This document shows, piece by piece, positions 38,144-47,918 of a stretch of 64,000 nucleotides of DNA; within the stretch, counting starts at the first letter, position 1; every line of letters starts with the position of its first letter. Below the pieces are notes generated by a model. The model had not been told where the DNA came from. It ran no database searches and saw only the letters and a program-made list of their open reading frames with translations. The stretch is from Mycobacterium sp. (GTDB lineage: Bacteria > Actinomycetota > Actinomycetes > Mycobacteriales > Mycobacteriaceae). The stretch lies in contig VEQY01000012.1 in NCBI GenBank assembly GCA_018882965.1, positions 1 to 64,000 of the forward strand, in the 5' to 3' direction. The position numbers and the translations under genes were made by a program.

Positions 38144-38968
38144 ATGTCGGAAGTGGACGCACCGCGTGGGGCGCACCCATTCGTGGTCGCCCACCGCGGC
38201 GCGTCGGCGGACCGGCCGGAACACACCCTGGCCGCCTACGAGCTGGCATTGCAGGAGGGGGCCGACGGCGTCGAGTGCGATGTGCGCCTGACCAGTGACG
38301 GTCATCTGGTGTGTGTGCACGACCGGAGGGTCGACCGCACGTCCAACGGGACAGGTCTGGTCAGTGACATGACCCTCGCCGAACTCAGGCGTTTCGATTG
38401 GGGTGCCTGGCACAGCAGTTCGCGCAGTGATGGGACGCTGGGCGACACCGGTCTGCTGACCCTCGACGATCTGCTGGGGCTGGTGCTCGACTGGAACCGG
38501 CCGGTGAAGATCTTCATCGAGACCAAACACCCGGTGCGCTTCGGCGCTCTGGTCGAGAGCAAGGTCCTTGCCCTGCTGCAGCGCCACGGGCTCGCGTCGC
38601 CGCCCTCGGCGGACTTGTCGCGCGCGGTGGTGATGTCGTTCTCGGCCGCGGCCGTGTGGCGGATCCGCCGCGCGGCACCGATGCTGCCGACGGTGCTGCT
38701 CGGCGAGACGTCGCGCTACCTCGGCGGCAGCGCCGCCACCACCGTGGGAGCGACGGCCGTCGGTCCGTCGATCGCGACCCTGCGGGAACATCCCGACCTG
38801 GTCGACCGCGCAGCCGCGCAGGGCCGGGCGATGTACTGCTGGACCGTCGACCATTACGAGGATGTCGAGTTCTGCCGGGATCTCGGAGTGGGATGGATCG
38901 CCACCAACCATCCCGGTCGCACCAAGGCGTGGCTGCACAACGGGTTGACCGGCGCCGGCCGGGACTGA
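38144..38968 (+). CDS. glpQ1: Glycerophosphodiester phosphodiesterase
   Basis: FVVAHRGASADRPEHTLAAYELALQEGADGVECDVRLTSDGHLVCVHD. Confidence 0.95.
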   Translation: MSEVDAPRGAHPFVVAHRGASADRPEHTLAAYELALQEGADGVECDVRLTSDGHLVCVHDRRVDRTSNGTGLVSDMTLAELRRFDWGAWHSSSRSDGTLGDTGLLTLDDLLGLVLDWNRPVKIFIETKHPVRFGALVESKVLALLQRHGLASPPSADLSRAVVMSFSAAAVWRIRRAAPMLPTVLLGETSRYLGGSAATTVGATAVGPSIATLREHPDLVDRAAAQGRAMYCWTVDHYEDVEFCRDLGVGWIATNHPGRTKAWLHNGLTGAGRD

Positions 38969-38976
38969 CCCGGCCG
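38956..38976. terminator. Hairpin between convergent glpQ1 and LCP gene
   Basis: CGGCCGGG-ACTGA-CCCGGCCG, perfect 8-bp stem with 5-nt loop that contains the glpQ1 stop codon. Confidence 0.5.
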
Positions 38977-38977
38977 A

Positions 38978-40279
38978 TCACGGCTGGGCGTCGCGAACCT
39001 CCTGCGGTATGGGCGCATCCGTGCGCAGCGCCTCGAACAGTGCCGCCGAGGCGTCGGAGTCCCACACCACGACATCGCCCGAATCGTTGGCGGCGAATTC
39101 GGCGATCGGCACCGTCAGCGTGGTGGTCGAGCCGTGCAACGCCCATGCGAGCCGGGCGAGATCCCAGACATGGGTCCCCGAGTCGAAGGTCAGAGCGTGC
39201 ACCGCGGCCCGCGGAACCGTCGACCAGCGCCACGGGTTCAGCAAGACCGCGGGGCTGGTGACCCGGGCCAGCATGGCCGAGACGAAGTCACGCTGGTGGA
39301 CCATCCGGTCCAGATCCGCCCGCGGTGTCGCGCGCGTCCGGACGTAGCCCAGCGCGGTGGAGCCGTCGAGGTTCTGGCAGCCGGCCGGCAGATCGATCCC
39401 GGCCAGCGGATCGCTGATCGGTTCCTCGGGGCACACCCGCACCCCACCGATGCCGTCGACGACTTCGGCGAAACCGGCGAACCCCACCTCGGCATAGTGG
39501 TCGAGTCGGATGCCGGTGGCCTGTTCGACGGTCTGGGCCAGCAGGGTCGGCCCGCCCGTGGCGAAAGCGGCGTTGATCTTGTCGGTGCCGTACCCGGGAA
39601 TGTCCACATACGAATCACGGGGAATCGAGACGACCGTGGTCGGTTCGGCCGACCCGATGCCGCTGAGATGGATCAGAAGAATCGTGTCGGTCCGTCCACT
39701 GCCCAAGTCGCCGCCGGTGGACAGCTGAGCCTGCTGCTCCGCGGTCATCGTTTCCCGGCTGTCCGATCCGACCAGCAACCAGTTGGTGCCGGCGCTCGGC
39801 GCGGGCCGATCGGGATACTCGGCGAAGACCGCGGACCGTCGCAGCGACATCTCGACCCAGGTAGCCGCACCCAGGGTCACGGTGATGGCGACCAGTCCGA
39901 TCACCCACGCGCTCAACAGGATTCGCCGTACAAAACGGCGCGTCCGGCCGGCTCTCGGTGCCTGACGCCGGGAGGGGGCACGGCGCTGCCTAGTCGGCGG
40001 GGGCACGGACGCAGGCCGCGCGCGTCGGTGCGCGGGCGGCGGGGCTGGTACCGGTCGTACCGGTGGCGCGGGCGGCAGCACCGGGGGCGCGGAGGGCACG
40101 CGCGGGAGCCGCTGCGTCGGCGGTGCCGGCGGTGCCGGCGGTGCCGGTGGAAGCCATCGGCGGTGGGGCGGGGAGGGAACCGGTCGACGCAGGGTCGGTG
40201 GGGGCTCCGGCGGCGGCACCCGCACCCGCGGCAGCGGTTCGGTCGGTGCGTCCGCAGCCGTGGGCCGGTAGTTCACCAT
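38978..40279 (-). CDS. LytR-CpsA-Psr (LCP) family cell-wall ligase
   Basis: NWLLVGSDSRETMTAEQ, GRTDTILLIHLSG, VSIPRDSYVDIPGYGTDKINAAFATGGP; Pro-rich cytosolic N-terminus plus TM. Confidence 0.92.
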   Translation of the reverse strand: MVNYRPTAADAPTEPLPRVRVPPPEPPPTLRRPVPSPPHRRWLPPAPPAPPAPPTQRLPRVPSAPPVLPPAPPVRPVPAPPPAHRRARPASVPPPTRQRRAPSRRQAPRAGRTRRFVRRILLSAWVIGLVAITVTLGAATWVEMSLRRSAVFAEYPDRPAPSAGTNWLLVGSDSRETMTAEQQAQLSTGGDLGSGRTDTILLIHLSGIGSAEPTTVVSIPRDSYVDIPGYGTDKINAAFATGGPTLLAQTVEQATGIRLDHYAEVGFAGFAEVVDGIGGVRVCPEEPISDPLAGIDLPAGCQNLDGSTALGYVRTRATPRADLDRMVHQRDFVSAMLARVTSPAVLLNPWRWSTVPRAAVHALTFDSGTHVWDLARLAWALHGSTTTLTVPIAEFAANDSGDVVVWDSDASAALFEALRTDAPIPQEVRDAQP

Positions 40280-40317
40280 GCCAATTTACGCGCCGCCGGT
40301 GCCGCAGAGCCGCAGCA

Positions 40318-41085
40318 TCACCGCAGCCAGGACAGGTGGCCGGCCAGCACGATGTAACCGACGAAGGCCACGCTGTTGATCACCCCGTGCGCGATCACCA
40401 ATGGCCACAACCGGCGCCACCGATACCAGGCGTAACCGAACACCAGGCCCATCGCGAGGTTTCCCAGCCCGGCGCCGAATCCCTGGTAGGCGTGGTAGAG
40501 GCCACGCAGTGCCGCAGATGCCAGTACGGCCTGGACGGGAGTGAGTCCGACCTGGCGCAATCGGGTGATCAGGTAGCCCACGACGACTACCTCCTCGGCG
40601 AAACCATTGGCGAAGGCCGCTAACACCAGTACCGGTATGCGCCACCACGAACTCGCCAGTGACGTGGGCTCGACCTCTGCATTCATGCCGAGCATGCGGG
40701 CCACCAGATACAGTCCGAGGCCCGGCAGTCCGATCAGGGCCGCCAGACCAAGCCCGCCGACGAGGTCGCCGGGCCAGCGCAGCCGGCCCAGCCCGATCTG
40801 GGCCGGGCCGATTCCGCTGCGCCACAGCAGATACAGCGCCAGCAATCCCCAGGCGACGAGCTGACCAATCGACACGAGATTGAGGCCGAGGTTGATCAGG
40901 TCGTAGCGCGACAGGTTCTGGTTCAGCTGAACCCGGTATCCGGGCAGTCCGGACAGGACAGCATCGGCCAACCGCAGCAGCGCGACCATGGCGCTGACGC
41001 CGAACGTGACGGCCAGCATCACGGCGATCTCCATCCGGATCGCGCGCTGGTCGCCGCGGGCGGAATCGGCTCGGACCTCGCTCAC
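40318..41085 (-). CDS. CPBP-family intramembrane metalloprotease-like protein
   Basis: AFANGFAEEVVVVGYLITRLRQVG, LRGLYHAYQGFGAGLGNLAMGLVFGYAWYR, HGVINS; multiple TM; start uncertain. Confidence 0.85.
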   Translation of the reverse strand: MSEVRADSARGDQRAIRMEIAVMLAVTFGVSAMVALLRLADAVLSGLPGYRVQLNQNLSRYDLINLGLNLVSIGQLVAWGLLALYLLWRSGIGPAQIGLGRLRWPGDLVGGLGLAALIGLPGLGLYLVARMLGMNAEVEPTSLASSWWRIPVLVLAAFANGFAEEVVVVGYLITRLRQVGLTPVQAVLASAALRGLYHAYQGFGAGLGNLAMGLVFGYAWYRWRRLWPLVIAHGVINSVAFVGYIVLAGHLSWLR

Positions 41086-41129
41086 CCCGCAACGGTAGCC
41101 CCGTCGCGGCACCCCGATAGTGTTGTGAC

Positions 41130-42059
41130 GTGGCCAGCATCGCCTACCTCGGACCGGAGGGAACGTTCACCGAAGCGGCGATGCTGCGGATGCTTGCCGA
41201 AGACGGCCTCTTGGGTGGTCGGCAGGACCCGGCGCACACTGTCCCGCAGCCGATGGAAAGTACGCCGGCCGCTCTCGAGGCCGTGCGCTCCGGCACGGCG
41301 GATTTCGCGTGTGTGCCGATCGAGAACTCGATCGAGGGCAGTGTGCTGCCCACACTCGATGCCCTGGCGGGCGGGACGCCGCTGCAGATCTACGCCGAGT
41401 TGACCCTCGACGTGACCTTCAGCATCGTCACCCGGCCCGCTTCGTCGGCGGCCGAGATCCGCACCGTCGCGGCGTACCCGATGGCCGCGGCCCAGGTCCG
41501 GCGGTGGCTGGCCGACCACCTGCCGGGCGCCGAGGTGGTGCCGGCCAACTCCAATGCGGCCGCCGCCCGTGATGTCGCCGACGGTCGGGCCGACGCCGCG
41601 GTCAGTACCGCGCTGGCCGCGCAGCGCTATGGCTTGTCCGCGCTTGCCGAGTCGGTCGTCGACGAGCCGAATGCCCGCACGCGATTCGTGTTGGTCGGCA
41701 AGCCCGGACCGCCGCCGGGCAGGACCGGCGCCGACCGGACGTCAGTCGTGCTGCGGATCGGTAACACACCCGGGGCTCTCGTCGCGGCGATGAACGAGTT
41801 CGGAATTCGCGACATCGACCTGACCCGCATCGAGTCGCGTCCGACCCGTACCGAAATGGGCACCTACATCTTCTTCCTCGACTGCGTCGGCCACATCGAT
41901 GACAGTGCGGTCGCCGAGGCGCTCAAGGCGCTGTACCGCCGCTGCGCCGATGTGCGCTATCTGGGCTCCTGGCCGACCGGATCGGCGGCCGGCACGCTTC
42001 CACCACGAGTGGACGAGGCTGACCGATGGCTTGCGCAGTTGCGCGAGGGCAAGCGGTGA
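41130..42059 (+). CDS. pheA: Prephenate dehydratase
   Basis: ASIAYLGPEGTFTEAAMLRM, FACVPIENSIEGSV, C-terminal ACT domain (PGALVAAMNEFGIRDIDLTRIESRPTR). Confidence 0.97.
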   Translation: MASIAYLGPEGTFTEAAMLRMLAEDGLLGGRQDPAHTVPQPMESTPAALEAVRSGTADFACVPIENSIEGSVLPTLDALAGGTPLQIYAELTLDVTFSIVTRPASSAAEIRTVAAYPMAAAQVRRWLADHLPGAEVVPANSNAAAARDVADGRADAAVSTALAAQRYGLSALAESVVDEPNARTRFVLVGKPGPPPGRTGADRTSVVLRIGNTPGALVAAMNEFGIRDIDLTRIESRPTRTEMGTYIFFLDCVGHIDDSAVAEALKALYRRCADVRYLGSWPTGSAAGTLPPRVDEADRWLAQLREGKR

Positions 42060-42751
42060 GCGGACGGCTGATTCTGCTTCGCCACGGTCAGACCCACGCC
42101 AACGTCGCGCGCCGGCTCGATACCCGTCCCCCCGGTGCCGAACTCACCGACCTCGGGCGTCGTCAAGCCCGCCGGTTTGCCCGGTCCCGATCGGACGCGC
42201 CTGCCCTGGTCCTGCACTCCGCCGCCGTGCGGGCAGCGCAGACCGCCGCCGAGATCGCCGCCGAGTTCGCCCTGACGCCCACCCACGTCGAGGGAATCCA
42301 CGAGGTCCAGGCCGGTGACCTCGAGGACCGCAGTGACGACGACGCGATCAACCGTTTCCGGGCCGTGTACCAGCGATGGCATGAGGGTGATCTCGATCAG
42401 GCCATGCCCGGCGGCGAGACCGGCCGCGAGGTCCTCGATCGCTATCTGCCGGTGCTGGAGGAGGTGCGGGTGCGCTACCTCGACGACGGGCACGGGGGCA
42501 GCACCTCCGGCGACGTGGTCGTGGTCAGCCACGGCTCAGCGATCCGGCTGGTCGCCGCGACACTGGCCGGAGTGGACCGCCGGTTCGCTCTCACGCATCA
42601 CCTCGACAACACCGAGTCGGTGGTTCTGGAAAGGGCCGCCGGCGGGCGCTGGCGATGCGTGCAGTGGGGCTCGCTGAGGGCGCCCTTCCTTCCGGGGGGC
42701 GACGCCGATCCCGTTGACGACGTCCCGGGCGTCGCCGATCCGATGGGTTAG
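42056..42751 (+). CDS. Phosphoglycerate mutase-like histidine phosphatase (Rv3837c-like)
   Basis: LILLRHGQTHANVARRLDTRPPGAELTDLGRRQA, VVVSHGSAIRL. Confidence 0.92.
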   Translation: MSGRLILLRHGQTHANVARRLDTRPPGAELTDLGRRQARRFARSRSDAPALVLHSAAVRAAQTAAEIAAEFALTPTHVEGIHEVQAGDLEDRSDDDAINRFRAVYQRWHEGDLDQAMPGGETGREVLDRYLPVLEEVRVRYLDDGHGGSTSGDVVVVSHGSAIRLVAATLAGVDRRFALTHHLDNTESVVLERAAGGRWRCVQWGSLRAPFLPGGDADPVDDVPGVADPMG

Positions 42752-42787
42752 CGCCACGCGGCTCACCCGAGCGCCGACGGGATCAGA

Positions 42788-42982
42788 TCAGATCGCCAGC
42801 CGGTCCGCGGGAGCCACGTCACACCGGCAGCCGAGTGCCAGACAGTCGATCGACAGCCCGTGCAGCAGGGTCTCGGGATGCGCGCAGTCGGGATCGGTGC
42901 AGTGCCAGTGCTGTCCGGGGTGGCGGATCAGGGTTCCGTGGCAGTGCGGCTGTCCGGCCACGCATTCGCGGCATTTCTTCAC
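42788..42982 (-). CDS. Small Cys/His-rich protein
   Basis: MKKCRECVAGQPHCHGTLIRHPGQHWHCTDPDCAHPETLLHGLSIDCLALGCRCDVAPADRLAI; metal-binding-like Cys/His spacing. Confidence 0.6.
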   Translation of the reverse strand: MKKCRECVAGQPHCHGTLIRHPGQHWHCTDPDCAHPETLLHGLSIDCLALGCRCDVAPADRLAI

Positions 42983-43037
42983 CGGCTCTGCCTAGCACCC
43001 CGGACCGGGGGACCGGCGGCGGCGCGCCGTGCTCGGT

Positions 43038-43376
43038 CTAGCCCCAGCCCAATTCGTGCAGCCGGTCGTCGTCGATGCCGAAATGATGGGCGATTTCGTG
43101 GATCACGGTGATCGCAACCTCTTCGACGACGTCTTCTTCGGTGTCGCAGATCTCCAGCACACTGTCGCAGTAGATGGTGATCACATCCGGCAGGGCACCG
43201 GCGTAGGTGGAGTCCCGCTCGGTGAGGGCGATTCCCTCGTAGAGCCCGAGCAACTCGGGTTCCTCCGGATTTCGGTCGGACACCAGGATCACGACGTTGT
43301 CGATCGCCGCGGACAGTTCGGGCGGAATCAGATCCAGCGCCTCGGCGACCAACTCTTCGAAGCGCGCCCGGTTCAT
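43038..43376 (-). CDS. Metallopeptidase (zincin-like), Rv3836-like
   Basis: VAITVIHEIAHHFGIDDDRLHELGWG (HExxHxxG). Confidence 0.9.
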   Translation of the reverse strand: MNRARFEELVAEALDLIPPELSAAIDNVVILVSDRNPEEPELLGLYEGIALTERDSTYAGALPDVITIYCDSVLEICDTEEDVVEEVAITVIHEIAHHFGIDDDRLHELGWG

Positions 43377-43399
43377 TGCTACCGGCACTGGGATGGTGC

Positions 43400-44524
43400 C
43401 TACGGGACCGGCGTGGGCGGTCCCCCGCTCGAGGGGGCGAACGACATCGCAGGCAGTGGAATGTTCAGTCGGCTCTCGGGAATGCTCGGCGGTGGGATCG
43501 GGGGCTGGCCGTTGATGAGCAGTGGACCCTTGGCGCTGTTGATCAGCGTCGCCCAGCCGCCGTTACCCAGGGTGGCGCCGATGCTGCAGGACACCTGGCG
43601 GCTACCCGCGGTCCAACTCGGAAGCGAGATGGTGCTGTAGATCAGAGTCAGGGTCGTGTCCCGCAATTGCACCGGAGCCAGGTAGGCATCGGTCATCGCG
43701 TTGCAGGCTTCCTTGATGAAAGCGTCCTGGTCGGGCTCGGACGGTAGGCCCGCGGGAAACTTCTCGGCGAGATTGACCGCGCCGGTGACTTCCATCGCGT
43801 GTGGAGCCGAGCAGTCGACGGGAATATCGGTGGGCTGGTTCGTGGATGGGTCCACCCCGAGGCAGGTGCCGACCGGCCAGATCTTCGACTGGTCTAGGTC
43901 AGCGACCTTGCCGCGAAAGACCAACTGCTGGTTGTTGGGACCGGGCAGCTGCAAACCGCACAGCATGCGACGCTCGCCGGAATCCCGCCAGGCTTTGTCA
44001 CCGGCCCACAGAAGGCTGATGGTGAAGCGACTGTTCGGGTCGTACTTCGCGGCCAGGTATCGCTCCACGGCCGGCTCGCACTGTTCGAGGCTGATCTGCT
44101 GAATCCGGCCCGGGGACGGCGGCGCGGCTTCAGGTCCGTACTCCATCCCCGGGAAGGTCCGCATGTCGACCGACTCGGCGACTTCGAAGCGATGGTCGTC
44201 GGCACACGCGACGATGGTGGCGGCCTCCGGCTGATTGTCCGGCCAGGTGAGGCAATCCCCGGGCTTGGCGTCGGCGAATGCCGAGAGGGCCGCCGCAGTG
44301 TTGAGGTCGGGCCCCAGCGCCCCGTCCGGGGATCCGGTGGTGCGGGTTAGGGGACCGGCCCAGGAGCCCAGGGCGGTGACTGCTCCGGCGATCAGAAGAC
44401 CGCCCAGCGCCGTCAGGAGTAAGACCCGCTGCGCCGAAGAGGCCTGCAGCGGCGCGATCCACCTGCGTCCCGGCTGCGGTTCGACCTGCTCGTCGGTCGT
44501 GTCGTGCTCTGTCGTCTGGACCAT
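43400..44524 (-). CDS. Membrane-anchored septum-formation-domain-like protein (Rv3835-like)
   Basis: N-terminal cytosolic segment, TM VLLLTALGGLLIAGAVTALGSW, extracytoplasmic domain PGDCLTWPDNQPEAATIVACADDHRFEV. Confidence 0.8.
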   Translation of the reverse strand: MVQTTEHDTTDEQVEPQPGRRWIAPLQASSAQRVLLLTALGGLLIAGAVTALGSWAGPLTRTTGSPDGALGPDLNTAAALSAFADAKPGDCLTWPDNQPEAATIVACADDHRFEVAESVDMRTFPGMEYGPEAAPPSPGRIQQISLEQCEPAVERYLAAKYDPNSRFTISLLWAGDKAWRDSGERRMLCGLQLPGPNNQQLVFRGKVADLDQSKIWPVGTCLGVDPSTNQPTDIPVDCSAPHAMEVTGAVNLAEKFPAGLPSEPDQDAFIKEACNAMTDAYLAPVQLRDTTLTLIYSTISLPSWTAGSRQVSCSIGATLGNGGWATLINSAKGPLLINGQPPIPPPSIPESRLNIPLPAMSFAPSSGGPPTPVP

Positions 44525-44661
44525 CGCCGTACATTGTCGCAGGCGTGGCCGGCCGGCCGACAACCGCTGCGGGCCTGCCGTTACCCGGTTGTGCCGTGCG
44601 CGCCGCCCAGCGCCGCGCCGGATGGGCTGCCCGGAACAGCCAGCCGGTTATGGTCTAGGGC

Positions 44662-45915
44662 GTGATCGACCTGCGACTGCTGCGCGAGAACCCCGATGTG
44701 GTGCGCCGCTCGCAGCGTGTCCGAGGCGACGATCCCGCGCTGGTCGACGCCTTGCTCGAGGCCGACGCGAAGCGGCGGGCGGCGATCGCTGAGGCCGATG
44801 ACCTTCGTAGCGAGCAGAAGACGGCCAGCCGCCGGGTCGGGTCCGCGACCCCCGACGAACGCCCGGCTCTGCTGGAGCGGGCCAGGGAGCTGGCTGAGCA
44901 CGTCAAGGGTGCCGAGGCGCGACAGACCGAGGCGGAGACCGTCTTCACCGCCGCCCATCTGGCGATCCCCAACGTCGTCATCGACGGTGTTCCCGCCGGC
45001 GGCGAGGACGATTACGTCGTTCTCGACGTCGCCGGCGAGCCGCGCGCAATGGAGCATCCGCAGGACCATCTCGAACTCGGCGAGGCGCTCGGCCTGATCG
45101 ACACCGAGCGCGGCGCGAAGGTTTCGGGTTCGCGGTTCTACTTCCTCACCGGACGGGGGGCCCTGCTGCAGTTGGGCCTGTTGCAGACCGCGGCGCGAGT
45201 GGCGACCGAGGCCGGGTTCACCCTGATGATCCCGCCGGTGCTGGTGCGCCCCGAGGTGATGGCCGGGACCGGTTTTCTCGGAGCGCACGCGGCAGAGGTC
45301 TACCGTCTCGATGCTGACGACCTCTATCTCGTCGGGACCTCGGAGGTTCCTCTGGCCGGGTACCACGCCGATGAAATCCTGGAGTTGTCGGTAGGTCCGC
45401 TGAGGTACGCCGCCTGGTCAACATGCTTTCGTCGGGAGGCGGGAAGCTACGGCAAGGACACCCGGGGCATCATCCGGGTCCACCAGTTCGACAAGGTCGA
45501 AGCCTTCGTCTTCTGTCGGCCCGAGGACGCCGAGTCCGAACACCAGCGACTGCTGGACTGGCAACGCCAGATGCTCGAACTGATCGAGGTTCCCTACCGC
45601 GTGATCGACGTCGCCGCAGGCGATCTGGGCGCCTCGGCAGCCCGCAAATTCGACTGCGAGGCATGGATGCCCTCCCAGGGCGCGTATCGCGAGCTCACAT
45701 CGACGTCGAATTGCACAACCTTCCAGGCGCGCAGGCTTTCCACGCGCTACCGCGACCAGAATGGCCGACCTCAGACCGCCGCAACCCTCAACGGCACCTT
45801 GGCGACAACCCGATGGCTGGCCGCCATCCTGGAAAACCATCAGCAACCCGACGGAAGTGTCCGCGTTCCGGGTGCTCTGGTGCCCTTCGTCGGCACCGAT
45901 CTGCTCAAGCCGTGA
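44662..45915 (+). CDS. serS: Seryl-tRNA synthetase
   Basis: [88 protein letters not shown]. Confidence 0.98.
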   Translation: MIDLRLLRENPDVVRRSQRVRGDDPALVDALLEADAKRRAAIAEADDLRSEQKTASRRVGSATPDERPALLERARELAEHVKGAEARQTEAETVFTAAHLAIPNVVIDGVPAGGEDDYVVLDVAGEPRAMEHPQDHLELGEALGLIDTERGAKVSGSRFYFLTGRGALLQLGLLQTAARVATEAGFTLMIPPVLVRPEVMAGTGFLGAHAAEVYRLDADDLYLVGTSEVPLAGYHADEILELSVGPLRYAAWSTCFRREAGSYGKDTRGIIRVHQFDKVEAFVFCRPEDAESEHQRLLDWQRQMLELIEVPYRVIDVAAGDLGASAARKFDCEAWMPSQGAYRELTSTSNCTTFQARRLSTRYRDQNGRPQTAATLNGTLATTRWLAAILENHQQPDGSVRVPGALVPFVGTDLLKP

Positions 45916-45951
45916 CGATCGGCACGACCTCGGGGTGATGCGACCGGATCC

Positions 45952-46290
45952 TCAGCGCTGCAGGACCTCGTCGAGCATCGCCAGGAATACGCTCGGGTCA
46001 GCTGGGGTGAACGCGGGACTGGGCCAGGTTCCGGGGACGTCGAGGGTCACCAGAGTGGACTTCAGCGGCCGGCGGACGTCGAGGGGTAACCAGCGACGCA
46101 AGTCCGAGCTTCCCCAGATCCGGAACCGCTGAATCACCAGTCCGAGGGGCTCTGTCCGGTAGTCCCGAATCAGCTGTACCGGGATGACCTTGGAGGTTCC
46201 GGACGGAAAGTGATAGCGGCGCAGCGTGAGCGCGTGCCGGTCCAGCTGCACGAGTCCGTCGTCGTAGTACTGCCGCGGGGGCTGGGTCAT
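45952..46290 (-). CDS. Conserved hypothetical protein (PH-like)
   Basis: 112-aa ORF starting MTQPPRQYYDDGLVQLDRHALTLRRYHFPSGTSKVIPVQLIRDYR; overlaps the start of the adjacent Rieske/MBL frame. Confidence 0.65.
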   Translation of the reverse strand: MTQPPRQYYDDGLVQLDRHALTLRRYHFPSGTSKVIPVQLIRDYRTEPLGLVIQRFRIWGSSDLRRWLPLDVRRPLKSTLVTLDVPGTWPSPAFTPADPSVFLAMLDEVLQR

Positions 46291-47837
46291 GTTCTGCGGC
46301 AGCGCAGTTGGTGGCCCTTGCTTGTCAGGCAGCGGCCGGTGGTCAGGTCCCACTGCCACCCGTGCAGATTGCAGGTCAGAGTGGTGTCCTCGACAACACC
46401 GAATCGCGACAGGTCGGCTTTGAGGTGCGGGCATCGGCGCTGCATCTCCCACCCGTCGAGGGTGACGGTCGAGCTGTCGTCATGCGCCTCGGCGAACCAG
46501 CCGTCGGCGTAGGCGATTCGCTCGTCGGTCAGGCATTTGAAGAAGGTGTAGAGGTACTCGTTGTATCCGCCCACCCGCCACGCCTTGAATCGGGTCGACA
46601 GGAAAATCGTGTTGACCCAGTCCGGCTCGTTGTCACGCAGTACGGTTCGGACGAGCTCGGGTGCAATCTCAAAGCCGTATCGGAACTTCTCGTCGGCGAC
46701 GGGCTCGCGTACCGCTCGTTTGGGGAAGTCGAGCACCACCGTCTCGGCACCGATCTTCAACTCCACCGGGTAACCGATCCCGTCGCATATTTGATCGCTC
46801 TGCAGCATGAGAGGTTCGAAACGGACACGCAAAGGCTCCAGCAGCGATTCGCCGACCGCGGGCGCCCAGCGGCCTTTCTCCGCGGCGAGCACCGGCGCCA
46901 TCCGCTCGGCGTAGGCGGCGATGTAAGCCGCTTTACCGGTGGTGAAGATCTGCTCTACCTCGGCCATGGGCATCGGGTGGACGAGGGAGTCCAATTGCGG
47001 CCCGGTGAATTCGGCCACCGTACCGGGGATCATCAGCAGTCCACCGTGGTGGCCGTGCAGGCGCATCTGTTCGAGGAACACCATCTGATCCGGGAAGATG
47101 TTCGCCGGATCGCCGTGATCGTCGTTGAGCGACCGTAACTGTGGGTCCAGGAAGCAGGGCGGGCCCGCGGACGGGATGACCCAGGTAGCGCCGACATCGG
47201 AGATGTACTGGCGACAACGGTCCATCCCGCGCTGGCGTTTCTGGGTCCCGAAAGACTCCTTGGCACGCGCGGGCATGTCGTAAACCATCGGATACCAGAT
47301 CGCCCCGGAGTACTGCAGCATGTGCACATCGATGTGACCGAACTGCTCGGTGAGCGCATCAAGCGTCAGCGGTCGCGAGTCATTCATGTTGAACAGGGTG
47401 GTGGTGCCGTCGGCGATGACGATGCCGGAGTCCCCGATCGGGCCATCGGCGGGCGCGCGAAGCGAGACGATCATGACGTCCAGCTCCCCCTTGGGCCCGC
47501 TGATGCGCTCTTTCACCGAATCGGTGGTCTCGATGAATCGCTGGAATCCCAGTCCTTCCAGCTCCCTCTTGAGATCGGGCACTGGGAAGTCGGGCAGCAG
47601 GACAACCGCGTCCTTGTTCACGTGCTCGGCGAGAAGGCGGGGGTCGAAGTGATCCTTGTGCAGGTGCGAGATGTAGAGGTAATCGCAGTCGCCGAGGGTT
47701 GCCCAGTCCAGAGCGCTGTTGTCGGGAAAGACGAACCAGGAGGCGAAGTAGGCCGGGTTCAGCCAGGGATCGCAGAGAATGCTGCCCGCCGCGGTATCGA
47801 TCCGAAATCCGGCGTGACCGATGCTGGTGACCTGCAC
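46287..47837 (-). CDS. MBL-fold hydrolase fused to a C-terminal Rieske [2Fe-2S] domain (Rv3818-like)
   Basis: IGHAGFRIDTAAGSILCDPWLNP, YISHLHKDHFDP; C-terminal RCPHLKADLSRFGVVEDTTLTCNLHGWQWDL. Confidence 0.9.
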   Translation of the reverse strand: MQVTSIGHAGFRIDTAAGSILCDPWLNPAYFASWFVFPDNSALDWATLGDCDYLYISHLHKDHFDPRLLAEHVNKDAVVLLPDFPVPDLKRELEGLGFQRFIETTDSVKERISGPKGELDVMIVSLRAPADGPIGDSGIVIADGTTTLFNMNDSRPLTLDALTEQFGHIDVHMLQYSGAIWYPMVYDMPARAKESFGTQKRQRGMDRCRQYISDVGATWVIPSAGPPCFLDPQLRSLNDDHGDPANIFPDQMVFLEQMRLHGHHGGLLMIPGTVAEFTGPQLDSLVHPMPMAEVEQIFTTGKAAYIAAYAERMAPVLAAEKGRWAPAVGESLLEPLRVRFEPLMLQSDQICDGIGYPVELKIGAETVVLDFPKRAVREPVADEKFRYGFEIAPELVRTVLRDNEPDWVNTIFLSTRFKAWRVGGYNEYLYTFFKCLTDERIAYADGWFAEAHDDSSTVTLDGWEMQRRCPHLKADLSRFGVVEDTTLTCNLHGWQWDLTTGRCLTSKGHQLRCRRT

Positions 47838-47918
47838 GAACTCCCTCTACCTTCAGTCCCGAGTGGTGGACGGATCGAAGACGAGCTTAGCGGCTGCGCC
47901 CGGCACTAAGCTGATGCC

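Noticed and set aside
39134-40357. 407-aa plus-strand ORF opposite the LCP gene
   Set aside because: Antisense artefact; ends in Arg/Gly low-complexity sequence and conflicts with conserved LCP motifs.
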